Of a DNA stretch of 64,000 nucleotides, positions 17,830 through 27,228 are shown in pieces. The first letter of the stretch is position 1. Every line of letters starts with the position of its first letter. The stretch spans positions 62,001 to 126,000 of the forward strand of contig NZ_SHKR01000014.1 in assembly GCF_004217145.1 (NCBI RefSeq), read 5' to 3'. The notes under the pieces are model-generated. The model was not told the DNA's origin, ran no database searches, and was given only the letters and a program-made list of their open reading frames with translations. The translations under genes and the position numbers were made by a program. The stretch comes from Kribbella rubisoli. GTDB lineage: Bacteria > Actinomycetota > Actinomycetes > Propionibacteriales > Kribbellaceae.

Positions 17830-18787
17830 CGGCTCCGCTCAGGGCCTCGTCGTACAGGAAGTCGGCGAAGCCGGCGGTGAGATCCAGACCGGTCAGGCCT
17901 TGCACGAACAGGAACTGCCCCTGCGGGTTCAGCTCGAGCCAGACCGGCCGGCCGTCGGGATCGAGTTTGAGGTCGACCACACCCATGCGCAGGTCCAGCA
18001 GTTCCAGCACCCGAGCCAGCGCCTGCTGGATCAGCGGATCCAGCGTCACCGCCTCGATCGGTACGTCGAGATTCCGCCGCCAGTCGAGATCCGGCGAATC
18101 GATGGTCACGGCGTACGGCGTCGTACCGCAGCACAACACCCGCAGGTGCCGCGTCCCGGGCACGTACTCCTGGAAGATCGTCGGGCAGAGCCGCAGCGCA
18201 TCGTCGTCGGCCAGATGCTCGGGCGTCACCGGGAGCGTGTAGAGCTGGCTGCTCGGCGTACCGCGGACCGCCTTCAGAATGACCTGTCCGTCGAGCACCG
18301 AGCAGAAGCGCCGGATCTCGGCCGGATCCTGGCTGACCAGCGTTCGCGGTACGACGAACCCCGCGTCCGCGGCCGCACGCAACTGGATCAGCTTGTTCTC
18401 GGCCCGCCGGGTCGCGTCCGGGTGACTCACCCAGCGTCCGTCGAACTCGTTGCGCAAGGCCCCCATCAAGGTGCTCGCACAGCTCGCGTCGACGACCTCC
18501 CGATGGGCGGGCTCGGTCAGCTCCCGGCCGGCACGCTGCGGATGGTTCCAGCGCCGGAACCAGATCGCGTCGCAGCCGGCCAGATCGAGCCGGCCGCCGT
18601 CGCGCGTCGGCACCGACGTACCGAATCCCGGTTCCGTCGACCAGCTCAGTCCGCCGGGCCGATCCGCCATCGCGTCCACCTCGACGACCTCGCACTGCGC
18701 GCCGCGGTTGCGGCGGAGGTATGCCTGGATGACCAGGGCATGCAGATCATCGGTGAACGTCAGTACCGCGATCGACGGCCGGGTCAT
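17801..18787 (-). CDS. ATP-grasp ligase of the MvdC/MvdD (graspetide-forming) type
   Basis: 328 aa. Enzymes of this family activate Asp/Glu side chains of a precursor peptide with ATP and join them to Ser/Thr (ester) or Lys (amide), making macrocycles. The N-terminal pre-ATP-grasp part holds DAIWFRRW (73-80). ENKLIQLRAA (130-139) opens the ATP-grasp domain. Lys172, QEYVPGTRHLRV (206-217), DLKLD (272-276) and ELNPQGQ (285-291) match nucleotide and Mg-binding motifs of the family. In particular, the E-x-N-P-x-G-Q-(W/F) motif is typical of graspetide ligases. The ATG directly abuts the TAG of a precursor gene with no spacer, so the two are coupled. Only one ligase is present. No transporter, protease or acetyltransferase lies beside it. 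Confidence 0.85.
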   Translation of the reverse strand: MTRPSIAVLTFTDDLHALVIQAYLRRNRGAQCEVVEVDAMADRPGGLSWSTEPGFGTSVPTRDGGRLDLAGCDAIWFRRWNHPQRAGRELTEPAHREVVDASCASTLMGALRNEFDGRWVSHPDATRRAENKLIQLRAAADAGFVVPRTLVSQDPAEIRRFCSVLDGQVILKAVRGTPSSQLYTLPVTPEHLADDDALRLCPTIFQEYVPGTRHLRVLCCGTTPYAVTIDSPDLDWRRNLDVPIEAVTLDPLIQQALARVLELLDLRMGVVDLKLDPDGRPVWLELNPQGQFLFVQGLTGLDLTAGFADFLYDEALSGAVRAPDRTPG

Positions 18788-19012
18788 CTATTCGGCCAGG
18801 TAGTCGCAGTCGTCCATGCAGTCGTTCGGCAGCGTCGCGGACAGGCACTCCGACCCGCCGCCGTTGCGCGCGAACTCCACCGGGAGCCCGACGTCGTCGC
18901 GGACGCGCTGCTCCCACTCGTGCAGCTTGTCCGTCGGCACCAGATCGAACCGCGACGGCTGGTACATGAAGACCACCGGCTGCTTGCTGTTACCCGCGTT
19001 CGGTTCCGTCAT
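18788..19012 (-). CDS. Graspetide-like RiPP precursor peptide 2
   Basis: 74 aa, no signal peptide. Residues 11-43 are a leader-like helix-prone region related to precursor 1: P-x-V-F-M-(Y/F)-Q-P-x-x-F, then L-x-E-W-E and V-x-x-x-x-G-L. The C-terminal core (about 51-74) has hydroxyl donors Ser54, Ser58 and Thr60, followed by Cys65-x-Asp-Asp-Cys-Asp-Tyr and ends in Glu74. This is the donor-then-acidic-acceptor layout of graspetide cores. There are three cysteines. A GGG lies before the core, but no C39 protease is nearby. The stop abuts the ligase ATG, and the start is 12 nt after precursor 1. Family assignment is inferred from the neighbouring ligase and the pattern. Confidence 0.75.
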   Translation of the reverse strand: MTEPNAGNSKQPVVFMYQPSRFDLVPTDKLHEWEQRVRDDVGLPVEFARNGGGSECLSATLPNDCMDDCDYLAE

Positions 19013-19024
19013 CGCCCCGGCCTC

Positions 19025-19276
19025 TCACTCGTGCCAGTCGGAGTCGTCGGCACAGATCTGGCCGTTGCCGCAGTTCGACCACGACGCGGATCGCAGCATC
19101 AGGTCCCGTTCGAACCCGTCCGTCTTCAGGCCGAAGCCCTCCTGGACGCTGCGTTCCCACTCCGACAGCCGCTCCGGCGTCACCGGCTCGAAGCTCGTCG
19201 GCTGGAACATGAACACGGCCGGCTTGCGCCCCTCGTCGAGCGCAGCACGGAATCGTTCCTCCCGCTCGTCCCCCAT
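19025..19276 (-). CDS. Graspetide-like RiPP precursor peptide 1
   Basis: 83 aa. The ATG at 19276 is chosen over the longer frame (to 19447) because GGGGAGGGG, the strongest Shine-Dalgarno in the region, is just upstream. An acidic, basic-mixed N-terminus precedes the leader block shared with precursor 2 (RKPAVFMFQPTSFEPV, then LSEWERSV and GFGL). The core (about 60-83) carries Ser63, Ser65 and Ser67, two Cys (69 and 75), then Asp77, Asp78, Asp80 and the terminal Glu83, with Trp81 where precursor 2 has Tyr. Core and leader diverge at different rates, as expected of RiPP precursors. It is the first gene of the three-gene unit. Confidence 0.75.
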   Translation of the reverse strand: MGDEREERFRAALDEGRKPAVFMFQPTSFEPVTPERLSEWERSVQEGFGLKTDGFERDLMLRSASWSNCGNGQICADDSDWHE

Positions 19277-19310
19277 GACCCCTCCCCAGGTCAGGCATCC
19301 CCTGGCGACC

Positions 19311-19340
19311 AAGCTACGCCTGGCCGCCGTTCCGCCACAA
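19311..19340 (-). promoter_or_regulatory. Weak candidate promoter for the graspetide-like operon
   Basis: On the minus strand TTGTGG (19335-19340) and TAGCTT (19311-19316) are 18 nt apart, within the 103-nt spacer after ilvD. The first precursor ATG lies 34 nt downstream of the -10. Read-through from ilvD is the alternative, since no terminator hairpin is obvious in the spacer. Confidence 0.3.
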
Positions 19341-19379
19341 TGCGTCAGTGCGGATACTGCCGGGAAGTTGCGCAGGGCA

Positions 19380-21230
19380 TCAGCCCAGCTTGGAGACGTC
19401 CCGGACGGCGCCGCGGTCGGCGCTGGTCGCCATCGCGGCGTACGCACGAAGGGCCGCGGAGACCTTCCGCTCGCGGTTCTTGGGCGCGTAGACGCCGTTC
19501 AGCGCGTCGCGGCGGGCGGTCAGCTCGGCCTCGTCGACCAGGAGCTCGATGGAGCGGTTCGGGATGTCGATGCGGATCTGGTCGCCGTCGTGGACCAGCG
19601 CGATCGTCCCGCCCGCCGCCGCCTCGGGTGAGGCGTGGCCGATCGAGAGCCCCGACGTACCGCCGGAGAAGCGGCCGTCGGTGATCAGCGCGCAGACCTT
19701 GCCGAGACCGCGGCCCTTCAGGTACGAGGTCGGGTACAGCATCTCCTGCATGCCCGGACCGCCCTTCGGGCCCTCGTACCGGATCACGACCACGTCGCCG
19801 GGCTGGATCTGCTTGGCCAGGATCTTCTCGACGGCCTGCTCCTGCGACTCGCACACCACCGCGGGACCCTCGAACGTCCAGATCGACTCGTCCACGCCGG
19901 CCGTCTTCACGACACAGCCGTCGACGGCCAGGTTGCCCTTCAGTACTGCGAGACCGCCGTCCTTGGAGTAGGCGTGCTCGAGGTCGCGGATGCACCCGCC
20001 GGCCGCGTCGGTGTCGAGGGTGTCCCAGCGCTCCGACTGCGAGAAGGCAGTTGCCGACCGCACGCACCCCGGCGCCGCGTGCCACAGCTCGACCGCCTCC
20101 GGCGACGGCGAACCGCCGCGCAGGTCCCACGTCTTCAGCCACTCGTCGATCGAGTCGCTGTGCACGGTGTGGATGTTCTCGTTCAGCAGGCCGGCACGGT
20201 GCAGTTCACCGAGGATGGCGGGGATGCCGCCGGCGCGGTGCACGTCCTCCATGTAGTACGTGCCGCCCGGGGCGACGTTCGGCGCGACCTTGGCCAGGCA
20301 CGGGACCCGGCGCGAGACCGCGTTGATGTCGTCGAGGTCGAAGCCGACCTCGGCCTCCTGCGCGGCCGCGAGCAGGTGCAGGATCGTGTTGGTCGATCCG
20401 CCCATCGCGATGTCCAGCGCCATCGCGTTCCCGAAGGCTTCCTTGGTCGCGATGTTGCGCGGAAGCACGGTCGCGTCGTCGTTGTCGTAGTACCGCTTGG
20501 TGATCTGTACGACGGTCTCGCCGGCCTTCTCGTACAGCGCGCGGCGGGCGGTGTGGGTCGCGAGCACGGACCCGTTGCCCGGCAGCGAGAGGCCGATCGC
20601 CTCGGTCAGGCAGTTCATCGAGTTCGCGGTGAACATGCCCGAACACGAACCGCAGGTCGGGCAGGCGTTCTCCTCGATCCGCAGGATGTCGGCGTCGGAG
20701 ACGTTCTCGTTGACGGCCTCGGACATCGCGTCGATCAGGTCGAGCTTGCGGACCGTGCCGTCGACCAGCGTGGCCCGGCCGGCCTCCATCGGGCCGCCGG
20801 AGACGAACACGGTCGGGATGTTCAGCCGGAGCGCGGCATTCAGCATGCCGGGGGTGATCTTGTCGCAGTTCGAGATGCAGACCAGCGCGTCCGCGCAGTG
20901 CGCCTCGACCATGTACTCGACCGAGTCCGCGATCAGGTCCCGCGACGGCAGGCTGTAGAGCATGCCGCCGTGGCCCATCGCGATCCCGTCGTCGACGGCG
21001 ATCGTGTTGAACTCGCGGGCGATGCCGCCGGCCGCGTGGATGGCCTCGGAGACGATCCGGCCGACCGGTGCGAGGTGGGTGTGGCCGGGGACGAACTCGG
21101 TGAAGCTGTTCGCCACCGCGATGATCGGCTTGCCGAAGTCCTCGCGGGCTACCCCGGAGGCCTGCATGAGCGCGCGGGCGCCCGCCATGTTGCGGCCGTG
21201 GGTGACGGTACGGGACCTCAGAGCAGGCAC
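19380..21230 (-). CDS. ilvD: Dihydroxy-acid dehydratase
   Basis: Fe-S enzyme of valine, isoleucine and leucine synthesis that dehydrates 2,3-dihydroxy acids to 2-keto acids. [12 protein letters not shown] near the start, the cluster cysteines in [10 protein letters not shown] and [17 protein letters not shown], and [15 protein letters not shown] near the end identify it. The first loop reads [13 protein letters not shown], without the extra Cys of the plant-type [2Fe-2S] enzymes, so it resembles the E. coli [4Fe-4S] type. The open frame extends to 21470, but the GTG at 21230 has GAGGAGAT upstream and gives 616 aa, the family length. Confidence 0.95.
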   Translation of the reverse strand: MPALRSRTVTHGRNMAGARALMQASGVAREDFGKPIIAVANSFTEFVPGHTHLAPVGRIVSEAIHAAGGIAREFNTIAVDDGIAMGHGGMLYSLPSRDLIADSVEYMVEAHCADALVCISNCDKITPGMLNAALRLNIPTVFVSGGPMEAGRATLVDGTVRKLDLIDAMSEAVNENVSDADILRIEENACPTCGSCSGMFTANSMNCLTEAIGLSLPGNGSVLATHTARRALYEKAGETVVQITKRYYDNDDATVLPRNIATKEAFGNAMALDIAMGGSTNTILHLLAAAQEAEVGFDLDDINAVSRRVPCLAKVAPNVAPGGTYYMEDVHRAGGIPAILGELHRAGLLNENIHTVHSDSIDEWLKTWDLRGGSPSPEAVELWHAAPGCVRSATAFSQSERWDTLDTDAAGGCIRDLEHAYSKDGGLAVLKGNLAVDGCVVKTAGVDESIWTFEGPAVVCESQEQAVEKILAKQIQPGDVVVIRYEGPKGGPGMQEMLYPTSYLKGRGLGKVCALITDGRFSGGTSGLSIGHASPEAAAGGTIALVHDGDQIRIDIPNRSIELLVDEAELTARRDALNGVYAPKNRERKVSAALRAYAAMATSADRGAVRDVSKLG

Positions 21231-21365
21231 GACGACATCTCCTCGCAGTAGAACGACGCTATTGATGTTGCCACGCCCGTCCGGATGGCGGTACGCGGGT
21301 CCCGGATCGTGGAGTGGCTGATGCTGTGAACCGATTCTGTCCGAGGCTGGATCTAGCCTGAGTTC

Positions 21366-22208
21366 ATGGCAGGGATGGAGCACCGCACGAGGCAGGTGCA
21401 CCCTGCCCTGCGGCCCTATGTCGGCGACCTCGTCGGCTACGCGTCGTACGGGTATCCGCCGGAGCTGCACCGCGGTCTGCCGTCACGCTTCATGACGATC
21501 GTCATCACGCTGGACGAGCCGCTCGGCGTCGCCTGGCCGGGCCTGCCGGTCGACAAGTACGACGCGCTCGCCGGCGGACTGCACTCCACCGCGGTGCACA
21601 TCGGCCAGACCGACAGCCGGGCCGGCGTGCAGGTCTCGCTCACTCCCCCGGCGGCCCGCGAGCTGCTCGGGCTGCCACCGGGTCAGCTGGCATCGATCGT
21701 GGTCGGTCTCGACGAAGTGTTCGGCCGGTCGGCGCATGAGCTGACCGAGCAGCTGCGCGAGGAGCCGAGCTGGGACAGACGATTCGACCTGATCGAGCGC
21801 TTGCTGCTCGAGCAACTCGGTCAACGCAACGCGGGCACTGCCCAGCCGGAGGTCGGCTGGGCCTGGCGGCGGCTCTGCGCATCGCGCGGAGCGATCGGCA
21901 TCCAGGAGCTCGCGACCGAGGTCGGCTGGAGCCGACGACATCTCACCGACCGCTTCACCCGAGAGCTCGGTCTCGCGCCCAAGGTCGCCGCTCGCGTACT
22001 GCGTTTCGAACGCGTCACCAGACACCTCCGCCAACACCCGAGGACCCGGCTTGCCGATCTGTCCGCTGCGGCGGGATATGCCGACCAGGCGCACCTGACC
22101 CGTGAGTTCCAGGCGATCGCGGGTTGCTCGCCGCGGCAATGGATGACCGAGGAACTCCCAAACCTTCAAGACTTCACCCCTGCCGAGGCGCGAGTCTCGA
22201 AGGTATGA
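21366..22208 (+). CDS. AraC-family transcriptional regulator
   Basis: 280 aa. The C-terminal third carries two helix-turn-helix units: [21 protein letters not shown] and [21 protein letters not shown], with the signature GCSPRQW. The N-terminal domain is a DUF6597-like sensing region with [17 protein letters not shown], ligand unknown. The ATG at 21366 has TAGCCT 7 nt upstream and no Shine-Dalgarno. An ATG three codons later is possible. The last four bases overlap the start of the VOC-protein gene, so regulator and VOC protein are one unit. Confidence 0.9.
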   Translation: MAGMEHRTRQVHPALRPYVGDLVGYASYGYPPELHRGLPSRFMTIVITLDEPLGVAWPGLPVDKYDALAGGLHSTAVHIGQTDSRAGVQVSLTPPAARELLGLPPGQLASIVVGLDEVFGRSAHELTEQLREEPSWDRRFDLIERLLLEQLGQRNAGTAQPEVGWAWRRLCASRGAIGIQELATEVGWSRRHLTDRFTRELGLAPKVAARVLRFERVTRHLRQHPRTRLADLSAAAGYADQAHLTREFQAIAGCSPRQWMTEELPNLQDFTPAEARVSKV

Positions 22209-22630
22209 ACACAGTGACAGAGAAAAATGTGATCGGAGTCTGGCCCGGGCTGCACTATCGGGACGGCCAAGCAGCGCTGAAGTTCCTCACTGAAGGCCTC
22301 GGCTTCACCGTCGTCGCGTCGTACCCGGGCGCCGCGGAGGGCTCGATCGCCCACGCCGAACTGTCCTGGCCGACCGGCGGCGGGATCATGCTGGGCTCGG
22401 CCGACGCGAAGGCCGAGCCGGACGAGTTCACCGCGCTGACCGACCAGCGTCAGTCGGTCTATCTCGTGCATGCCGATCCCGACAGCCTGATCGGTCGCGC
22501 GATCGGCGCGGGCGCGGTCGTCGTCCGCGGTCTTGAGGACACGGACTACGGATCGCGCGGGTTCACCGTCCGCGATTTCGAGGGCAATCTGTGGAGCGTC
22601 GGCACGTATGCCGGCGAAATCGCCCGGTAA
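22205..22630 (+). CDS. VOC-fold (glyoxalase/bleomycin-resistance-like) protein
   Basis: 141 aa, PhnB-like. [23 protein letters not shown] opens the first beta-alpha-beta unit, [16 protein letters not shown] follows, and [20 protein letters not shown] is the characteristic end with the conserved Asp-x-x-Gly-Asn. Metal ligands of true glyoxalases are not all present, so function is open. Translation is coupled to the preceding AraC gene by an ATGA overlap. Confidence 0.85.
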   Translation: MNTVTEKNVIGVWPGLHYRDGQAALKFLTEGLGFTVVASYPGAAEGSIAHAELSWPTGGGIMLGSADAKAEPDEFTALTDQRQSVYLVHADPDSLIGRAIGAGAVVVRGLEDTDYGSRGFTVRDFEGNLWSVGTYAGEIAR

Positions 22631-22689
22631 TCCACAGGCTGCGGGGATGGAGTCGGCATCCGTCGGTGGATCTCATTAGACTCGCCGGG

Positions 22690-24522
22690 GTGAGCGAGAC
22701 AACCGGACTGCCTGACTCCGAAGCCCTGCAAGTGCTGCGGCGCGTCTTCGGGTACGACGCCTTTCGCGGTCAGCAGGCCGAGATCATCGACACCGTGGTC
22801 GCGGGCGGCGACGCGCTGGTGCTGATGCCGACCGGTGGCGGGAAGTCGCTGTGCTACCAGATCCCCGCGCTGGTTCGGTCCGGCGTCGGGGTGGTGATCT
22901 CACCGCTGATCGCGTTGATGCAGGACCAGGTCGACGCGCTCACCGCTCTCGGCGTGCGCGCCGGATTCCTCAACTCCACGCAGGACTTCGACCAGCGGCG
23001 CGAGGTCGAGCAGGCGTTCCTCGCCGGCGAGCTCGACCTGCTGTATCTCGCGCCCGAGCGCCTGCGGGTCGACGCGACCGTGCGGCTGCTCGACCAGGGC
23101 AAGATCGCGTTGTTCGCGATCGACGAAGCGCACTGTGTGTCGCAGTGGGGACACGACTTCCGGCCCGACTACCTGATGCTGTCCGAGTTGCACGAGCGCT
23201 GGCCCGACGTGCCGCGGATCGCGTTGACCGCGACGGCGACGGAGGCGACGCACAAGGAGATCGCGACCCGGCTCAACCTGTCCGAGGCCAAGCATTTCGT
23301 CGCGAGCTTCGACCGGCCGAACATCCAGTACCGGATCGTTCCGAAGGACAGTCCGCAGCGGCAACTGCTCGACCTGCTGCGGACCGAGCACGCCGGCGAC
23401 GCGGGCATCGTGTACTGCCTGTCCCGCAACAGCGTCGAGAAGACCGCGACTTTCCTGACCCAGAACGGGATCGAGGCCGTGCCGTACCACGCCGGCCTCG
23501 ACAGCCGGACCCGCGCGGAGAACCAGTCGCGGTTCCTTCGTGAGGACGGGCTGGTGGTCGTTGCGACGATCGCGTTCGGGATGGGGATCGACAAGCCGGA
23601 CGTCCGGTTCGTCGCGCATCTCGATCTGCCGAAGTCGGTCGAGGGCTACTACCAGGAGACCGGCCGCGCCGGCCGGGACGGACTACCGTCGACGGCCTGG
23701 CTCGCGTACGGCCTGCAGGACGTCGTGCAGCAGCGGAAGATGATCGACACGTCCGAGGGCGACCTCGCGCATCGACGCCGGCTCGGTTCGCACCTCGACG
23801 CGATGCTCGCGTTGTGCGAGACCGTGGAATGCCGGCGGTCGCAGTTGCTTGCGTACTTCGGACAGCACGGCGAGACCTGCGGGAACTGCGACACCTGCCT
23901 GACGCCGCCCGAGTCCTGGGACGGGACGATCGCGGCGCAGAAGCTGCTGTCGACGGTGTACCGGCTGCAGCACGAGCGCGGGCAGAAGTTCGGCGCCGGG
24001 CAACTGGTCGACATCCTGCTCGGCAAGGAGACCGACAAGGTCAAGCAGTTCCGGCACCAGGAGCTGACCGTGTTCGGGATCGGCACCGAGTTGAAGGACA
24101 CCGAGTGGCGCGGGGTGGTCCGGCAGTTGCTGGCGCTGCGGTTGCTGGCCGTCGAGGGTGATTACGGCACGCTCGTGCTGACCGAGGAGAGCGGCGAGGT
24201 GCTCGGTCGGCGGCGTGAGGTGATGATGCGTCGCGAGCCCGAGCGGGTCCGCTCGTCGTCCAGGTCGTCCGGCGGGAAGAAGGCGGCGGTCGACCTTGCC
24301 CCGGAGGCGGCGCCGGTCTTCGAGCGGTTGCGCGCCTGGCGCGGCGCGGTGGCGAAGGAGCAGGGCGTTCCGGCGTACGTGATCTTCCACGACGCGACGC
24401 TGCGGCAGATCGCGACCGACCTGCCGTCGTCGCTGGCCGAGCTGGGCCGGATCAGCGGCGTCGGCGAGAACAAGCTGGCCAAGTACGGGGACGGCGTTCT
24501 GGAGACACTCGCCGCGGACTGA
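22690..24522 (+). CDS. recQ: ATP-dependent DNA helicase RecQ
   Basis: A 3'-5' helicase for recombination and replication-fork repair. Walker A is PTGGGKS (47-53). The DEAH box lies in [20 protein letters not shown], and motif VI is [10 protein letters not shown]. The zinc-binding domain is marked by the [11 protein letters not shown] and CGNCDTC cysteines. A winged-helix region and a C-terminal HRDC domain follow. In the open frame from 22591 the first 33 codons are not RecQ-like. The GTG at 22690 is preferred because TAGACT sits 7 nt upstream, a leaderless arrangement. The resulting 610 aa fit the family. Confidence 0.95.
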   Translation: MSETTGLPDSEALQVLRRVFGYDAFRGQQAEIIDTVVAGGDALVLMPTGGGKSLCYQIPALVRSGVGVVISPLIALMQDQVDALTALGVRAGFLNSTQDFDQRREVEQAFLAGELDLLYLAPERLRVDATVRLLDQGKIALFAIDEAHCVSQWGHDFRPDYLMLSELHERWPDVPRIALTATATEATHKEIATRLNLSEAKHFVASFDRPNIQYRIVPKDSPQRQLLDLLRTEHAGDAGIVYCLSRNSVEKTATFLTQNGIEAVPYHAGLDSRTRAENQSRFLREDGLVVVATIAFGMGIDKPDVRFVAHLDLPKSVEGYYQETGRAGRDGLPSTAWLAYGLQDVVQQRKMIDTSEGDLAHRRRLGSHLDAMLALCETVECRRSQLLAYFGQHGETCGNCDTCLTPPESWDGTIAAQKLLSTVYRLQHERGQKFGAGQLVDILLGKETDKVKQFRHQELTVFGIGTELKDTEWRGVVRQLLALRLLAVEGDYGTLVLTEESGEVLGRRREVMMRREPERVRSSSRSSGGKKAAVDLAPEAAPVFERLRAWRGAVAKEQGVPAYVIFHDATLRQIATDLPSSLAELGRISGVGENKLAKYGDGVLETLAAD

Positions 24523-24603
24523 TGTCGAATCCGGGCGGTTCTCTTCGACGCGAAGGCAGAGAGGGCGCGGATCAGCCGCGCCGTCGAGCTAAGGAGAACG
24601 CTC

Positions 24604-25176
24604 ATGTCTTCAGCTGTCTTGTTGATGTCGATGTCCGCCGACGGGTACATCGCCGGCCCGAATGACGGCGTGGGGAACCCGGGCGGCGACGAGTTCATGC
24701 GGCTGCATCAGTGGTACCTGACCGAGGACGGCGACGTCGGCCGGCCCGCGGGCGAGGCCGCTGTGATCTGGGACGAGCTGCAGGCGACCGGCGCGATCGT
24801 GGTCGGCCGTCGGACCGGCGAGCAGGTCGACTTCTACGGCGGCGACCACCACGGCGTGCCGATCTTTGTGGTCACCAGCGACCCGACCGCGACCTCGCCG
24901 TACGAGAAGGTCACGTTCGTGAGCGATGTCGAGACCGCGATCGCCCGGGCGAAGGAAGCTGCCGGTGACAAGGATGTGCTGGTGCACGGCGCGGTCACCG
25001 GCCAGACGGCGCTGGCGGCCGGCGTACTCGACGAACTGCAGATCGACCAGGTGCCGGTGCTGTTCGGCGGCGGCATGCGGCTGTTCGACGTACTGCCAGA
25101 ACGCATCGAGCTCGAGATCGCGCGCGTGATCGACACCCCGCAGGCAACCCACATCCGCTACCGCGTCCGCCGCTAA
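24604..25176 (+). CDS. Dihydrofolate-reductase-like (RibD C-terminal) protein
   Basis: 190 aa. SMSADGYIAGPNDGVGNPGG is the typical start of this NADPH-dependent reductase-like family, followed by GAIVVGRRTGEQVDFYGG, VLVHGAVTGQTALAAG and LDELQIDQVPVLFGGGMRLF. It is not folate DHFR itself. The substrate is unknown. AAGGAG precedes the ATG at good spacing. The TAA stop overlaps the TAG of the convergent serine-hydrolase gene. Confidence 0.85.
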   Translation: MSSAVLLMSMSADGYIAGPNDGVGNPGGDEFMRLHQWYLTEDGDVGRPAGEAAVIWDELQATGAIVVGRRTGEQVDFYGGDHHGVPIFVVTSDPTATSPYEKVTFVSDVETAIARAKEAAGDKDVLVHGAVTGQTALAAGVLDELQIDQVPVLFGGGMRLFDVLPERIELEIARVIDTPQATHIRYRVRR

Positions 25177-26327
25177 CTCAGCAGCGGCTGCACAGCTCTC
25201 GTCAGCTCACGCATCGTGCGGTCGACGTTCCTCCCGCCGTCGGCGAGGATCAGGGCGATAGAGATCCTCTTCGCGGGAATCACGATCAGCAGACTTGTGT
25301 GATCCGGCATGTCACCGCGGTGACCGTAAGCGTCCCCGATCCCGAACTGCTGGGTGAACCGCATCGTCCCGAGCCCGTACTCGCCGTCGCCCTTGGTCAT
25401 CACACCGACCAGGTCCGGTGGGAGTACGCGGCCGCCGTACAGCTGGTAGCCCCAGCGCGCGACCGTCGGGGCATCGGCAGCCAGTCCGCCGTACGCGGCG
25501 GCGGCGCTCGCGAACGCGCGGCACGGGAGGTACCCGTCGGGCGGGCCACAGGATTCGTTGTCGTCGACCGCCACCGGCGGTTGCGGTTTCTCTCCGTCCT
25601 GGAACGCCGCGTGCCGCAGTCCGGCCGGCGTTGCCAGGTCGCGCCGCAGCACGGTCGCAAGCGGCTCGCCCCTGATCTCCTCGATCAACATGCCCAGCAA
25701 CGCGTAGCTGGGATTGCTGTAACTGAACGAGCCGTCCGGCGCGCCGATCTTCGTCGTGTAGAAGTCCAACGACTGTGCGAGCGTCCAGTGCTTGCCCGGC
25801 GCTGCGGCGATCGCCTTGTCCAGGCTGCCAAAGTCGACCGACTGGAAGTCGGGCACGCCCGATGTCATCGACAGGTGCTGTCGCACGGTCGCATCGTTGG
25901 CCGTGAACTTGTTGTTCACGTACCGCGAGAGCGGCAGGTCAAGGTTGAGCTTGCCCTCCTGCGCGATCAGCATCACCTCCGCCGCGATGAAGGTCTTGGT
26001 GATGCTGGCGACGGCCATGGCCGTGTCCGCGCGCAGCGGCGTACCGCGGATGTCTGTCCCGACCGCACCTGACCACGCCCAATGATCTGTGACGACGGCC
26101 GCGGTGGCTCCTCGTGAACCGGACGGGCTGTCGGGGAACTCGACGATCTTCGCGAGAGCATCTTGCAGCGTCTTGGCCTTCGCCGGCTCGAGGGCCTGCG
26201 TTCCCGGGTCCGGAAAGATGTTTGCGGACGCAGACGCAGCCGTGTCCGGCGCGGGTGTCGGTACGTCTCCCCCACCAGAGCACCCGACCAACGCCAGCAA
26301 CAGCAGGGCGGTTGCGCTCCACCTCAC
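25173..26327 (-). CDS. Beta-lactamase-family serine hydrolase, lipoprotein
   Basis: 384 aa. The lipobox LVGC (Cys16) predicts a lipid-anchored extracytoplasmic enzyme. The class C/penicillin-binding fold is shown by the SxxK motif SITK in AVASITKTFIAAE, YSN in FSYSNPSYALLG, and a late HRG where many relatives have HTG/HSG. Such proteins include DD-carboxypeptidases, esterases and inactive homologues. Real beta-lactamase activity is not implied. The GTG start at 26327 begins directly with the signal peptide. Confidence 0.87.
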   Translation of the reverse strand: MRWSATALLLLALVGCSGGGDVPTPAPDTAASASANIFPDPGTQALEPAKAKTLQDALAKIVEFPDSPSGSRGATAAVVTDHWAWSGAVGTDIRGTPLRADTAMAVASITKTFIAAEVMLIAQEGKLNLDLPLSRYVNNKFTANDATVRQHLSMTSGVPDFQSVDFGSLDKAIAAAPGKHWTLAQSLDFYTTKIGAPDGSFSYSNPSYALLGMLIEEIRGEPLATVLRRDLATPAGLRHAAFQDGEKPQPPVAVDDNESCGPPDGYLPCRAFASAAAAYGGLAADAPTVARWGYQLYGGRVLPPDLVGVMTKGDGEYGLGTMRFTQQFGIGDAYGHRGDMPDHTSLLIVIPAKRISIALILADGGRNVDRTMRELTRAVQPLLS

Positions 26328-26358
26328 CGTTCGATCATGCCACCGAATCTTCCCGGCG

Positions 26359-27228
26359 CTAAGGCGTCCACGCCACCTGCGGCGCGATCGCGGCGAAGTC
26401 GTGGATCAGGCGGGAACGGCGCGACGAGACCCAGGCCAGGCAGACGGCGTTGAGCGCGAGGTCATCGACCGGGACCGCGACGACGTCGGAGCGCTGGTAG
26501 AAGGTGGCCACGGACAGCGGGATGATCGAGATGCCGCGGCCGGCGGCGACGTGTTCGAGTTTCTCCTCGACGCTGCGCATCACCGGGATCGGCTTCGCCG
26601 TCCGGGTGCGAAGTTCAAGTGCGATGTCGCGCCATTCCGGTACGGCGTCCGGGTCCTGCAGCAGGTGCTCGTCGGCGAGGTCGGTGATGTCGATGACGGG
26701 CTTGCCGGCGAGGCGGTGATCGGACGGGAGCATCGCGACCCGCGGCTCCTCGAACAGCGGGCGTACGGTCAGCCCGGCCTGGTCGATCGGCAGCCGGACG
26801 ATGCTCACGTCGACCCGCCCGTCCTGCAGTACGTCGACCTGGTCGTTCCAGGTGGTCCGGATCAGCTCGACCTCGATGTCGGGGTGCCTCGCGCCGAACG
26901 CCCGGACCGCTTCGGTCACGGTGAGGCCCGGCATGAAGCCGATCGTGAACGTCTTCGACCCTCGCGCCGCTCGGGCCACTCGCCGACGCGTCGCATCCGC
27001 CGCGGACAGCAGCGGGCGCGCATCGTCGAGCAGTTGCCGCCCGGCCGGGGTCAGCTCGGTGGCACGCTTGGTGCGCGCGAACAGCTGGGCCCTGAGCTCG
27101 TCCTCAAGCGCCCGGATCTGCCGGGACAGCACCGGCTGGGCGATGTGCAGCCGCTCCGCCGCCCGGCCGAAATGCAGTTCCTCGGCGACGGCCACGAAGT
27201 ACCGGAGCTTGCGGAGATCGAGGTCCAT
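26359..27228 (-). CDS. LysR-type transcriptional regulator
   Basis: 289 aa. The N-terminal winged HTH reads LRKLRYFVAVAEELHFGRAAERLH then QPVLSRQIRALEDEL, very typical of LysR. A periplasmic-binding-like effector domain follows (FTIGFMPGLTVTEAV). It is divergent from the SDR gene and its start codon overlaps an ATAC-N7-GTAT palindrome, the LysR binding pattern, so autoregulation and control of the SDR gene are likely. The effector is unknown. Confidence 0.92.
   Translation of the reverse strand: MDLDLRKLRYFVAVAEELHFGRAAERLHIAQPVLSRQIRALEDELRAQLFARTKRATELTPAGRQLLDDARPLLSAADATRRRVARAARGSKTFTIGFMPGLTVTEAVRAFGARHPDIEVELIRTTWNDQVDVLQDGRVDVSIVRLPIDQAGLTVRPLFEEPRVAMLPSDHRLAGKPVIDITDLADEHLLQDPDAVPEWRDIALELRTRTAKPIPVMRSVEEKLEHVAAGRGISIIPLSVATFYQRSDVVAVPVDDLALNAVCLAWVSSRRSRLIHDFAAIAPQVAWTP

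Noticed and set aside
18850-18870. Double-glycine leader cleavage site (GGG before the core of precursor 2)
   Set aside because: Precursor 1 lacks it at the matching place and no C39 peptidase/transporter lies nearby.
18788-19276. Lanthipeptide, lasso or thiopeptide precursors
   Set aside because: No LanB/LanM, lasso cyclase or YcaO gene is nearby. The only modifying enzyme is the ATP-grasp ligase.
25173-26327. True antibiotic beta-lactamase
   Set aside because: Only general SxxK/YxN features are present and the third motif is HRG. Resistance function cannot be supported.
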